A DNA stretch of 64,000 bases. Origin: Streptomyces inusitatus. GTDB lineage: Bacteria > Actinomycetota > Actinomycetes > Streptomycetales > Streptomycetaceae. This document shows, piece after piece, positions 7,001 to 15,260 of this stretch. The translations under genes were made by a program, and so were the position numbers. Every line of letters begins with the position of its first letter. Position 1 is the first letter of the stretch. The notes beneath the pieces were generated by a model. It was not told where the DNA came from, did no database searches, and worked only from the letters and a program-made list of their open reading frames with translations. The DNA lies in assembly GCF_014651115.1 (NCBI RefSeq), contig NZ_BMWG01000001.1, positions 614,830-678,829 of the forward strand, given 5' to 3'.

Positions 7001-10000
7001 ATGACAGCCGCAGACGCAGGGAAGGGTGGGAACCCGTCCGGCCGGGAGCTCCGGTTCCATGTTCTGGGGCCACTTGAGGTGTGGGCCGACGGGGTGCGCG
7101 TCCGTCTCGGCGGACTCATCCAGGACCGGGTGCTGACCACACTGCTTCTCGATCCCGGGCGGGTGGCCTCGGTCGCCAGACTGGTTGAGGCCGCCTGGGA
7201 GGAAGACCCTCCGGCGACCGCGGCGCACCAGGTGCGCAAAGCGATCGCCGATCTGCGACGGCGTCTGCCGTCCGGCGCGAAAGTGATCGTCACGGACGGT
7301 CCGGGCTACCGGGTGATCGCCCCTTCGGGCGGGCTGGATCTCCTCGATTTCGACGCACGGCTCCAGGCGGCGGCACAGGAGATGGCCGCCGGCCGCCCGG
7401 CCGAGGCCTGTGCGGAACTGCAGGGCGCTCTCGATCTGTGGCAGGGCCCCGTCCTCGCGGGCGCGGGCGGACCGGTGATCAACCGCGCGGCGGCGGCACT
7501 GGAGGAGCGTCGTCTGGCCGCCGCCGAGCGCCTGTACGAACTGCGCCTCGGACTCGGGGTCAGCGGTGAACTCGTCGCCGGTCTGCGGGAACTCGTCGGC
7601 TCCCACCCCCTGCGCGAGACCCTGCGAGTCCAGCTGATGCTCGCCCTCTACCGCTCGGGCCGGCAGGCCGAGGCCCTGGAAGAGTACGGAAAGATGCGCG
7701 AGCTGCTCGTCGACGAGCTGGGCGTCGATCCGGGACCTCAACTGGTCAAGCTGTACGAGGGGATCCTGCGGAAGAGTCCCGAGCTGGCCGCGCCCCGGGA
7801 CGGGCGGCCCACCGGCGCCGAAGGCGCGCCCGCCGAACGTCAGGGGCCGGTCTGCACCCTGCCGTACGGCCTTCCGGATTTCACGGGACGGGACAAGGAA
7901 CTGGCCGGCCTGCTCCGCCGGGTACGGGCCGAGGGATGGCCGGACGAGCAGTCCGCCCGGGTCGTGGCGATCGACGGGATGGGCGGCGCGGGAAAGACCT
8001 CGCTGGCGGTACGGGCCGCTCACCAACTGGCCGAGATTTTCCCGGACGGACAGCTGTACGTGGATCTGCGCGGGTTCACGCCCGGCGAGGAGTCTCCCGT
8101 ATCGGCGTCGACAGCGCTGGACATCCTGCTGAGGGCGATCGGCACTCCGAGCGAGCGAATCCCCGAGGACCTGCCGGGGCGCACCGCCACATGGCGGTCC
8201 GCGCTGCTGGGACGCCGGATGCTGCTGCTGCTCGACAATGCCTCCGACGCCGCTCAGATCCTCCCGCTGCTGGCGGCTCCCCGTGACTGTCTGGTGCTGG
8301 TCACCAGCCGGATGAGGCTGCTCGACCTCGACGGCGTCGGGTGGATCTCCCTGGGGATGATGCCGCCGGAGGACAGCGCCACGCTGGTGGCCAGGACGCT
8401 CGGGCCGGCCCGGGTGGCCGCCGAGCCGGAGGCCGCCGCCGAACTCGCCGAGCTGTGCGGCCATCTCCCCCTGGCCCTGCGCATCGCCACCGCCCGGCTC
8501 CGCAACCGGCCGCGGTGGACCGTGCGGCATCTCGTCGAACGGCTGCGGGACGAGAGCCGCCGGATGGACGAGCTGAGCTCCGGCGAACGCAGCGTCGCGG
8601 TCACCCTCCAGCTCTCCTATCTGACGATGGACGACAGACATCGCGCCGCGTTCCGCGTCCTCGGGCTGCACCCGGGCGCCGGTATCGACGCGCACTCGGC
8701 GGCCGCGCTGCTGGGCACCGATGTCCGGGACGCGGAGGACGTCCTGGAGCTGCTGCTCGACGTCCATCTGCTCCAGCAGCCGGAACTGGGCCGGTACACC
8801 TTCCACGACCTGGTGCGCAGCTTCGCCCAGAGCCGGCGCGGACCGATGACGGAGCAGACCGACGCGACGGCCGTCGAACGGCTGCTCCGCTACTACCTGA
8901 CGGCCACCGGCCTCGCCTGCGACGTGCTGTTCCCCGGCCGTACCGCCCGCTCCACCGGGATCCCCGGCTATCAGGGGGAGCTGCCGGAGCTGAAGGACGA
9001 GAAGTCCGCCCGGCTCTGGCTCGGCCGCGAGCACCGGGGCCTGCTGGCGGTCGTGGATCTCTCCGACCGGCTGGGCCACGACCGCCACACCGGCTGGCTG
9101 GTCCGCAACCTGGTCTTCCATCTGAACGCGGGCGGTTACTTCGAGGAGTTCAGGGCACTGGGCCACCTCGCGGTCCTCGCCGCGCGCCGACTCGACGATC
9201 CGGTCCTGCTCAGCATCAGCCTGTCCAGTCTGGGTGTCGCCTGCTGGAAGCTCGGCTGTTTCGGGGAGGGCATCAGCGTGGCCCGGGAGGGGCGCGACAT
9301 AGCGGTTCGCCTCGGCGACCGGGGGGCCGAGGCACACAGTGAGTCCACACTCGGGCTGCTCATGTCGATGCTGGGCCGGTACGCCGAGGCTCTGCCCCTG
9401 CTGGAGCGCGCGGTCGCGCTGGCCAGAGAGCTGGGCACCACGCACGCGGAGGCGGAGACCCAGACGAACCTCAGCTCGCTGTACGCGCGGTGGGGCCGCT
9501 ACGCGGAAGCGGCGGCCGCCGCCCGCCGGGCCCTTGAGCTGGAGCGCGACACCACCGACCCGGTCAACGAGACCATGGCCCTGACCGATCTGGCGTTCGC
9601 CCAGATCGGTCTGGGCCAGTACGCGGATGCCGAGGAGAGCCTCAAGCGGGCCCGGGAGATGTGCGACGAGCCGCTGCCGCGGGGCGATGTGGCCCTGGTG
9701 CTGGCACTCTCCGCGGAGGTGGCGCACCGCCTCGGCGACAGCGATGTGGTGCCCGGACTGGCGGAGCGCGCCCGGACGCTCGCCCGGTCCGGTGGTACGC
9801 CGATACGTCAGACGAAGACCGAGAACATTCTCGGCCGACTCCATACGGCACAGGGTCAGTACGCGTCGGCGGTGACGCTGCACGCCCATGCGCTCAAGGT
9901 CGCCTCGGCCATCAGCTTCCGCTCCGAGGAGGCATCCGCCCGTCTGGGCCTGGCCCGGGCGGCGGAGGGGCTCGGCGACGCGGCGGCGGCCCGGGAGCAC

Positions 10001-10063
10001 CGGGCCGCGGCGGCGGAGCTGTTCGACCTCATGGAGCTGCCGGAGACCGGCCGCGCCCATTGA
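7001..10063 (+). CDS. SARP-family transcriptional activator with NB-ARC and TPR domains
   Basis: A 1,020-residue regulator of the AfsR-like large SARP type. Layout: winged-helix DNA-binding domain (about 15-100, beginning LRFHVLGPLEVW), bacterial transcriptional activation domain (about 110-255), NTPase of the NB-ARC/STAND class with Walker A GMGGAGKT near residue 327 and Walker-B-like MLLLLDNA, then repeated TPR-type helices to the C-terminus. ATG at 7001 was chosen because GAGGAG lies 2 bases upstream; an in-frame ATG at 6935 would overlap the predicted promoter. Such regulators activate antibiotic clusters when the NTPase is switched on. It lies between the two minus-strand operons and is the likely pathway activator. 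It converges with the small ORF at 10103 across a hairpin. Confidence 0.93.
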   Translation: MTAADAGKGGNPSGRELRFHVLGPLEVWADGVRVRLGGLIQDRVLTTLLLDPGRVASVARLVEAAWEEDPPATAAHQVRKAIADLRRRLPSGAKVIVTDGPGYRVIAPSGGLDLLDFDARLQAAAQEMAAGRPAEACAELQGALDLWQGPVLAGAGGPVINRAAAALEERRLAAAERLYELRLGLGVSGELVAGLRELVGSHPLRETLRVQLMLALYRSGRQAEALEEYGKMRELLVDELGVDPGPQLVKLYEGILRKSPELAAPRDGRPTGAEGAPAERQGPVCTLPYGLPDFTGRDKELAGLLRRVRAEGWPDEQSARVVAIDGMGGAGKTSLAVRAAHQLAEIFPDGQLYVDLRGFTPGEESPVSASTALDILLRAIGTPSERIPEDLPGRTATWRSALLGRRMLLLLDNASDAAQILPLLAAPRDCLVLVTSRMRLLDLDGVGWISLGMMPPEDSATLVARTLGPARVAAEPEAAAELAELCGHLPLALRIATARLRNRPRWTVRHLVERLRDESRRMDELSSGERSVAVTLQLSYLTMDDRHRAAFRVLGLHPGAGIDAHSAAALLGTDVRDAEDVLELLLDVHLLQQPELGRYTFHDLVRSFAQSRRGPMTEQTDATAVERLLRYYLTATGLACDVLFPGRTARSTGIPGYQGELPELKDEKSARLWLGREHRGLLAVVDLSDRLGHDRHTGWLVRNLVFHLNAGGYFEEFRALGHLAVLAARRLDDPVLLSISLSSLGVACWKLGCFGEGISVAREGRDIAVRLGDRGAEAHSESTLGLLMSMLGRYAEALPLLERAVALARELGTTHAEAETQTNLSSLYARWGRYAEAAAAARRALELERDTTDPVNETMALTDLAFAQIGLGQYADAEESLKRAREMCDEPLPRGDVALVLALSAEVAHRLGDSDVVPGLAERARTLARSGGTPIRQTKTENILGRLHTAQGQYASAVTLHAHALKVASAISFRSEEASARLGLARAAEGLGDAAAAREHRAAAAELFDLMELPETGRAH

Positions 10064-10067
10064 GGCG

Positions 10068-10095
10068 GCCGCGCGGACCCCTCGGCCCGCGCGGC
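10068..10095. terminator. Hairpin between convergent genes
   Basis: GCCGCGCGG at 10068-10076 pairs exactly with CCGCGCGGC at 10087-10095, with a 10-base loop. It lies 5 bases after the SARP stop and 8 bases from the stop of the small convergent ORF, so it can serve both as a factor-independent terminator. There is no U-run, as is common in high-GC actinobacteria. Confidence 0.6.
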
Positions 10096-10102
10096 GCGGA
10101 CC

Positions 10103-10255
10103 TCAGAGCTTGATGGAGGCCGGGCTCTGGTTGTCCGCGAGAATCTGCTGCGCCGCAGGCGGTTCGGCCACGTTGCCCTGCACGGTCACACCGATACCGA
10201 GCGCCAGCGCGGCGGCCGCGAGGATTCCGGTCAGTCCGATCAGCTTGGTGCGCAT
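10103..10255 (-). CDS. Small exported or membrane peptide, 50 residues, unknown function
   Basis: A short ORF with strong translation signals: ATG at 10255 preceded by GGGGGA with 6-base spacing. The product begins MRTKLIG and continues with an alanine/leucine-rich hydrophobic stretch (about residues 5-26), which looks like a signal peptide or single membrane anchor. A polar tail of about 24 residues follows and contains AEPPAAQQ and NQSPASIKL. It stands next to the SARP regulator in convergent orientation and 132 bases after the ATP-grasp-like gene. I do not recognise a family. It could be a secreted peptide, a signal, or a small membrane partner of the regulator. Length and codon use fit a real gene. 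Confidence 0.6.
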   Translation of the reverse strand: MRTKLIGLTGILAAAALALGIGVTVQGNVAEPPAAQQILADNQSPASIKL

Positions 10256-10387
10256 GGTCCGTCCCCCTGTGATTCGTGGGTGGATACGCCGCCTTGTGGC
10301 GCGGTACCCGTGTTCGACATCCCTGAGGTTGCTGGATGCCGATCCCGGAACGTTCCCGTCCGAATACCAGAGGTGGGAATCTATGGA

Positions 10388-11044
10388 TCAGACCCCTATT
10401 CGGACTATATGGCAGCCGTCCGTGGTGAGCACCGCTTCGGTCTGGGCACTCCCGTGCTCGAAACCCGCCAGATCGAGCAGCGCTCGTACCGTCGCCCGGA
10501 TCCCGGCCCGCTCCGCCTCGGACGGCGGGGCGGCGGGCTTCAGCGCGGTGATGTCCACGACGAGGTGCATGCCGTCGACGGTCAGCGTCCGCACCCGGAA
10601 CCTCGGACCCGCCGGCGGCTCATCGGCGAGATGCGGGCCCGCGTACCCTCCCTGCTGGAGGAGCCGGCGCAGCGTCACCGTGTCGGGGAGGACGCTCCAA
10701 GGTCTGCCCAGCCCCTGGGAAATCTCCCGGAGAACGGCTCCCGCCCGGGCGCCGGGCCCGGGCCCGAGCACGGCGCGTACCTCGCTCTCGGAGCAGACGA
10801 CCTGATCGATCCCGTTCGCCCGTACGGTGTGCTCCAGCGTCGCTCGGAGGGTCGCGGGCTCCATGAGGTCGACCGGAAGCAGCCGTCGCGGCGGCGGTCC
10901 GGCCGGGTGCGAAGGGTCCGGCTCCAGCTCCGGGAGCCTCGTGTCCGCCGCCCAGACCTCCAGGCCCGCGGCGACCGCCGCGCGTACGAGCGCGGGAGAG
11001 GGCATCACCATCAGAACCCGCCGTGTGGCGCGACCCTCGTTCAT
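10388..11044 (-). CDS. Truncated ATP-grasp-like protein, probably catalytically dead
   Basis: A 218-residue protein whose start overlaps the PPTase stop (ATGA), so it is part of the same operon. The N-terminal half resembles the pre-ATP-grasp domain of amine ligases (VLMVMPSPALVRAA...VWAADTRL). The C-terminal portion, VDGMHLVVDITALKP and GFEHGSAQTEAVLTTDGCHIVRIGV, parallels the late ATP-grasp strands of ligases such as the one at 4646-5944. The central ATP-binding lobe is missing, and the metal-binding Glu-x-Asn is replaced by IVRIGV. Length is about half that of the family. It may be a regulatory or structural pseudo-enzyme, or a decaying gene with an intact frame. The relationship is judged by eye. 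Confidence 0.55.
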   Translation of the reverse strand: MNEGRATRRVLMVMPSPALVRAAVAAGLEVWAADTRLPELEPDPSHPAGPPPRRLLPVDLMEPATLRATLEHTVRANGIDQVVCSESEVRAVLGPGPGARAGAVLREISQGLGRPWSVLPDTVTLRRLLQQGGYAGPHLADEPPAGPRFRVRTLTVDGMHLVVDITALKPAAPPSEAERAGIRATVRALLDLAGFEHGSAQTEAVLTTDGCHIVRIGV

Positions 11045-11784
11045 CGTGCCCCCGCCCCGGACAGCTCACGAGGCCGCCCGGGCGCCACGATTCCGTGGTC
11101 CGCGTACCCGACCGCCCCGGTGGAGATCACCGCGACGGACGCCGAGTAGCCGGGTGGGGCCTCCAGGTCCGCGAGCCGGACGCGGTCCAGCAGCTCCGCC
11201 CGGTCCGGGAACCACATCACACCGGGTACGGCGGCCGCGGCCGTGACCGTCATCCGTGTCATCGGGATGCGCAGGCCGTCGCCCGTCGCCTTCAGGACGG
11301 CTTCCTTCCGGGTCCATGTACGGAAGAAGGCCCGGGGCGTGTGATCGGGGCACTCCGCCGACTCGGTCTCGGAGAGGACCTGTGAACGCAACTCCAGCAG
11401 GGGCATGGTCTCGTCGATCCGCTCCAGATCGACGCCCACGGGTCCGGCGGTGGACAGCGCCACGGCGACCAGCTGACCGGAATGGGAGATGGAGGCCTCC
11501 CACGCGGTCCCCGGCAGAGTGGGCTTCCCGTGCGGTCGGGGGCAGTCGGGGCAGGATGCTCCCACGACCACCCGGTCCGCGGTCGTCCCGAGCAGATCGG
11601 CCGCGAGGGTGCGCAGCAGCGCCCGGCCCGCGACGAACCGGTCCTGATCGGCGGTCTGCCGCAGAGCGCCGGCCCGTTCCCGTTCGGCGCGGGACAGCAG
11701 ATGGCGCCGGCTGCGGGCGGCACCGCCGACGAAGGCCCACCAGATGTGGCACGTGCCGTCGTGTTCACGTGGTCTGTCGTGCAC
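11041..11784 (-). CDS. 4'-phosphopantetheinyl transferase, Sfp type
   Basis: A 247-residue enzyme that transfers phosphopantetheine from CoA to carrier-domain serines, activating the PKS and NRPS proteins of this cluster. The Sfp signatures are clear: ISHSGQLVAVAL, VGVDLERI (Mg2+ Asp) and FFRTWTRKEAVLKATGDGL (the W-x-x-KE-A-xx-K motif). The GTG start at 11784 overlaps the hpgT-like gene by 20 bases, and the stop overlaps the next start, so it belongs to the central operon. Length is normal for the family. Confidence 0.93.
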   Translation of the reverse strand: MHDRPREHDGTCHIWWAFVGGAARSRRHLLSRAERERAGALRQTADQDRFVAGRALLRTLAADLLGTTADRVVVGASCPDCPRPHGKPTLPGTAWEASISHSGQLVAVALSTAGPVGVDLERIDETMPLLELRSQVLSETESAECPDHTPRAFFRTWTRKEAVLKATGDGLRIPMTRMTVTAAAAVPGVMWFPDRAELLDRVRLADLEAPPGYSASVAVISTGAVGYADHGIVAPGRPRELSGAGAR

Positions 11785-13060
11785 GCTCGTCCTCGATGAA
11801 GTCGGCCAGCCGGCTGATGCCGGTACGGATCTCCGCGGGGGTCAGATAGCTGAGGGAGAGCCGGAGTTCGCGCTCCCCGCCCGACTGCTGGAAATAACGC
11901 ATGGGCGTCCATATGACCCGGTGATCGCGCGCGGAGCGCTCCAGCGCCGCGGCGTCCGTCTCGAAGGGAACGGAGACGACCATGAAGAAGCCGCTCCGGG
12001 GCCTGTTCCAGGACACTGTCCCGTTCGGCCCGCCGAACACACGGGTCAGCTCCCGGTGAGCGGTGGCCAGATTCTCCCGGTAGAAGAGGGCCGCCTCGGC
12101 GTTCGCCCGGCGAAGGCTGAAGCCGCGGCTGAGCAGCATCCCGCCGGCTATCGCCTGGGTGATGGGCGAGGTGTTCACCGTGACCATGCTCTTCACATCG
12201 GACAGGGCGTCCGCGAGCAGCCGCGCCGGGGCGCCGTCGCCGACACCGGCGAGAGTCTGGTCCGCGACGACGTAGCCCAGCCTCAGGCCGGGGAATCCGG
12301 ACTTGGCGAAGGTGCCGATGTGGATGACCCGCGCCGCGTCGTCCAGCGCCTTGAGCGCGGGAGGGCTGCCCTCGGGAGCGAACACGGCGTACGCGTGATC
12401 CTCGATCAGCAGGAAGTCGTGCTCCCGGGCCAGCGCGATCAGCTCTTCGCGGGCGTCGAGGCCGAGCGAGGTGCCGCCTGGATTCGCCCCTTCCGGCACG
12501 ACGTACAGGGCGCGCGGCCGGCGCCCCTCGCCGATCAGCCGCCGCACGGCGGTGAGCACCTGCGCGGGAGCCAGGCCGTGCGGGCCCTCCGGTACCTCCT
12601 CGACCCGGATGTCCAGCAGCAGAGCGGCTCCCGTGACTCCCGCGTAGCAGGGCGACGCGACGAGAAGAACGTCGTCAGGCCCGCCGAACAGGGCACGCAG
12701 GGTGATCAGCAGCGCCTCCTGGCAGCCCGTGGTCACCACCACGGACTCCGCGTCCACCGAGATCCGCTCGTCGGTGCGGAGCATGACGGCGATCAGCTCG
12801 CGGATGATCCCGGACGTCGCCCCGTACTGGAGCAGCTCCCTGGTGATCTCGCCCTCGCCGAGGCCGCGTTCGGTGCGCAGATGCTCCAGAAAGGCTTCCA
12901 GGAACACGCGCACCGAGCCCAGATCGAGGAACCGCTCGTGCGGGCGGCCGGACGCGAAGGACAGGGCGTCCGGGTAGCGCGCCGTGGCTTCGTTGAGGAA
13001 GCTCATGACGGTCAGCCCGGGGTCGCCGAGCGAGGAGTGCAGATCGGCCGCGGTCAGCAT
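11765..13060 (-). CDS. hpgT: 4-hydroxyphenylglycine aminotransferase (PLP, fold type I)
   Basis: A 431-residue class I/II aminotransferase. Visible PLP features: VVTTGCQEALLITL, the ALYVVPEGANPGGTSL segment with the cofactor Asn, and GTFAKSGFPGLRLGY with the Schiff-base lysine. Taken alone it could be any aromatic aminotransferase. Its position directly after hydroxymandelate synthase and hydroxymandelate oxidase genes identifies the last step of Hpg synthesis, conversion of 4-hydroxybenzoylformate to L-Hpg, usually with L-Tyr as amino donor. It overlaps hmo by 7 bases. Confidence 0.88.
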   Translation of the reverse strand: MLTAADLHSSLGDPGLTVMSFLNEATARYPDALSFASGRPHERFLDLGSVRVFLEAFLEHLRTERGLGEGEITRELLQYGATSGIIRELIAVMLRTDERISVDAESVVVTTGCQEALLITLRALFGGPDDVLLVASPCYAGVTGAALLLDIRVEEVPEGPHGLAPAQVLTAVRRLIGEGRRPRALYVVPEGANPGGTSLGLDAREELIALAREHDFLLIEDHAYAVFAPEGSPPALKALDDAARVIHIGTFAKSGFPGLRLGYVVADQTLAGVGDGAPARLLADALSDVKSMVTVNTSPITQAIAGGMLLSRGFSLRRANAEAALFYRENLATAHRELTRVFGGPNGTVSWNRPRSGFFMVVSVPFETDAAALERSARDHRVIWTPMRYFQQSGGERELRLSLSYLTPAEIRTGISRLADFIEDERARQTT

Positions 13061-14163
13061 GTGCGTTCCCTTCGTCGCGGACTGAGCAGCCCGTCCAGGC
13101 CTGCCAGGGAGGACCGGCCGGCCAGCACCATGGCCTCCTGGAGCTCACCGCGCACTTGGGCGAACAGCTCCGCGACCGCGTCGGCCCCGCCGGCGGCGAG
13201 CGCCCAGAGCACGGGCCGCCCGGCGAACACGGCCCGGGCCCCGAGGGCGGCGGCCACCAGGATGTCCGTGCCGCGGCGTACACCGCCGTCGAGGTAGACC
13301 TCGCAGCGGTCGCCCACCGCCTCGGCCACCTCGGGCAGGGCGTGGAGGGAGGGCACGGCGCGGTCCAGCTGCCGGCCGCCGTGCGAGGAGACGATGATCC
13401 CGTCCGCGCCCGTGTCGGCCGCGCGGACAGCGTCCTCGGCGCAGAGCACTCCCTTGACGACGAGCGGCAGTTCGGTCTGTGCCCGCAGCCAGGCGAGATC
13501 GGACCAGCTGAAGGTCGCGTCGTGGGTGGCCGCGGCATGCTGCGCGATCGCCGAGGCGCCGGTGCCCGGCGCCCCGGGCACCCCGCCGATCCGGTGCGGC
13601 AGATTCACCGGCGTCACCCCTGGCGGCAGGGTGAACCCGTTACGCAGATCCCGCCGACGGCTGCCGAGGCGCGGGGCGTCCGCGGTCAGCACCAGCGCCC
13701 GGTAACCGGCCCGCTCCGCGCGGCGGGCCAGATCCGCGACGACCTCCCGGTCCCGCAGACAGTAGAGCTGGAACCACAGCGGCCCGGCGGCCGCGTCGGC
13801 CACCTCCTCCAGGCCCACACTCGACAGCATCGGCACCACGGTGAGCGCCCCTGCCCGCCCTGCGGCCTCGACCGCCTCAAGCTCACCCGCGGGGTGCACC
13901 AGCCGCTGGTAGGCCATGGGAGCCACGGCCATCGGCAGGGAGACCGCGCAGCCGAGCATGGACACGGACAGGTCCGGCCGGTCGACGCCGCTGAGCACGC
14001 GCGGCCGCAGGGCGTAGTCGGTGAACGCCTGCTGTTCCCAGGCCAGGGTCAGCTCCTCCCCCGCGCCTCCGCCGATGAAGTCCGCGACGGAGGACGGGAG
14101 GACGGCACGGGCCGCGCGCTCCAGCCCGTCGGCCGCGTCGGGGCGGAGCTGGGCCGTCGCCAC
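13054..14163 (-). CDS. hmo: 4-hydroxymandelate oxidase (FMN-dependent alpha-hydroxy-acid oxidase)
   Basis: A 369-residue TIM-barrel flavoprotein of the lactate/glycolate oxidase family. Seen: N-terminal FMN region (LPMAVAPMAYQRLVHP), WFQLYCLRDRE, ALVLTADAPRLGSRRRDLRN, LVVKGVLCAEDAVRAADTGADGIIVSSHGGRQLD with the catalytic His, and the YLDGGVRRGTDILVAAALGARAVFAGRP phosphate site. It oxidises 4-hydroxymandelate to 4-hydroxybenzoylformate. The GTG start shares a base with the hmaS stop (TAGTG), so the Hpg genes are translationally coupled. Confidence 0.92.
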   Translation of the reverse strand: MATAQLRPDAADGLERAARAVLPSSVADFIGGGAGEELTLAWEQQAFTDYALRPRVLSGVDRPDLSVSMLGCAVSLPMAVAPMAYQRLVHPAGELEAVEAAGRAGALTVVPMLSSVGLEEVADAAAGPLWFQLYCLRDREVVADLARRAERAGYRALVLTADAPRLGSRRRDLRNGFTLPPGVTPVNLPHRIGGVPGAPGTGASAIAQHAAATHDATFSWSDLAWLRAQTELPLVVKGVLCAEDAVRAADTGADGIIVSSHGGRQLDRAVPSLHALPEVAEAVGDRCEVYLDGGVRRGTDILVAAALGARAVFAGRPVLWALAAGGADAVAELFAQVRGELQEAMVLAGRSSLAGLDGLLSPRRRERTC

Positions 14164-15236
14164 TACTCGCTCCCGGTTCCGGCCGGGACCAGTCCGGACG
14201 TTCGAAGCCGCTCCGCCGCCTCGTACAGGGCCCGGATGTTCGCGGTGCCGAACGTCCGCGCGTCGCGCCGCTCGATGAGCTCGAAGAAGACGGCGCGGTT
14301 GGGGAAGGGCGAGCGGGTGAAGATCTGCAGCAGATCTCCCCAGTGGTCCCGGTCGCCGAGGATGCCCAGACCGGCGAGGACCGCCGCGTCCTCGGACGAG
14401 CAGCCCAGCCGGGTGGGGAGCTGGTCGTAGTAGGTGGCCGGGGTCGACAGGAAGTCCACCCCGTGTGCGCCGGTGGCCCGGACCGCGCCGACGATGTCGT
14501 CGGAGCGGAAGGCCACATGCTGTACGCCACCGCCGCCGCAGGCCCGGAGGAAATCGACGAGCTGGCCCTCCTCGCAGTCGGGCGCGACGAGGGTGAAGGT
14601 GACCGAGTCCCCCGCGCCTCCCTGAAGCACCAGCGATTCCATGGTCTGATCGCCGACCTCGATGGTCTCGACGAAGGTTCGCCGCAGCCCCAGGGTCCGC
14701 CGGTAGAAGTCCTCGGTCCGGGTCAGCGTGGAGCCGGGGAGACAGATGGCCACATGATCGATCTCCTCGATCAGGCCGGCGGCCGGCGGCACGTTCCGAA
14801 GCGGACTGAACCCGGGCAGCGGGCTGGTGTCCGCGCCGGTTCCCGAGAGAAAGGTGTGCCGGAGCGTCTCGGCCCCCGCTACGGTCGCGGTCGTCACGCC
14901 GTCCCGGGTCAGCGGGGCGGCCACCAGGACGGCGCCGCCCGCCGTCGCCCTGGCGCAGGCCGCCGGCACATCGTCCACGCGCAGCGCGATATTCCGTACG
15001 CAGTCCCCGTGCTCGGCCACGAACGCGGCCACTTCACTGTCCGGACGCGTCGCCGCGGTCACGACGACCCGGGCCGCGCCGTGGCGAAGCAGGACGGAGC
15101 GGTGGCCCGTGAGGCTGTCCTCCAGCGGTGTCGAGGCGGCCAGGGGCTGAAATCCGTAGCCGTCCCGGAAGATCTCCACGCTCCGGTCAAGATCGGTGAC
15201 GTAGAACTCCAGATGGTCAATCCCGTTTATCTGCAT
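14163..15236 (-). CDS. hmaS: 4-hydroxymandelate synthase
   Basis: A 357-residue Fe(II) dioxygenase of the 4-hydroxyphenylpyruvate dioxygenase (HPPD) fold, with two vicinal-oxygen-chelate halves. Iron ligands are readable as His161 (IDHVAIC), His240 (VQHVAF) and Glu319 (FFELIERR). HPPD and HmaS share this scaffold; HmaS hydroxylates the side chain to give 4-hydroxymandelate. The call as HmaS rather than HPPD rests mainly on the adjacent hmo and hpgT genes. ATG at 15236 is preceded by GAGGAAAG. A dedicated prephenate dehydrogenase, often present in Hpg clusters, is not seen in the window. Confidence 0.9.
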   Translation of the reverse strand: MQINGIDHLEFYVTDLDRSVEIFRDGYGFQPLAASTPLEDSLTGHRSVLLRHGAARVVVTAATRPDSEVAAFVAEHGDCVRNIALRVDDVPAACARATAGGAVLVAAPLTRDGVTTATVAGAETLRHTFLSGTGADTSPLPGFSPLRNVPPAAGLIEEIDHVAICLPGSTLTRTEDFYRRTLGLRRTFVETIEVGDQTMESLVLQGGAGDSVTFTLVAPDCEEGQLVDFLRACGGGGVQHVAFRSDDIVGAVRATGAHGVDFLSTPATYYDQLPTRLGCSSEDAAVLAGLGILGDRDHWGDLLQIFTRSPFPNRAVFFELIERRDARTFGTANIRALYEAAERLRTSGLVPAGTGSE

Positions 15237-15260
15237 GGTCTTTCCTCGATTATCGACTGA

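Noticed and set aside
6818..10060. A 1,080-residue minus-strand open frame opposite the SARP gene
   Set aside because: Its translation is Arg/Gln/Gly-rich without any motif, while the plus strand encodes a complete SARP with Walker A and TPR.
14163..15236. 4-hydroxyphenylpyruvate dioxygenase (tyrosine catabolism) as the call for the hmaS gene
   Set aside because: The fold is the same, but the adjacent, overlapping hmo and hpgT genes make hydroxymandelate synthase far more likely.
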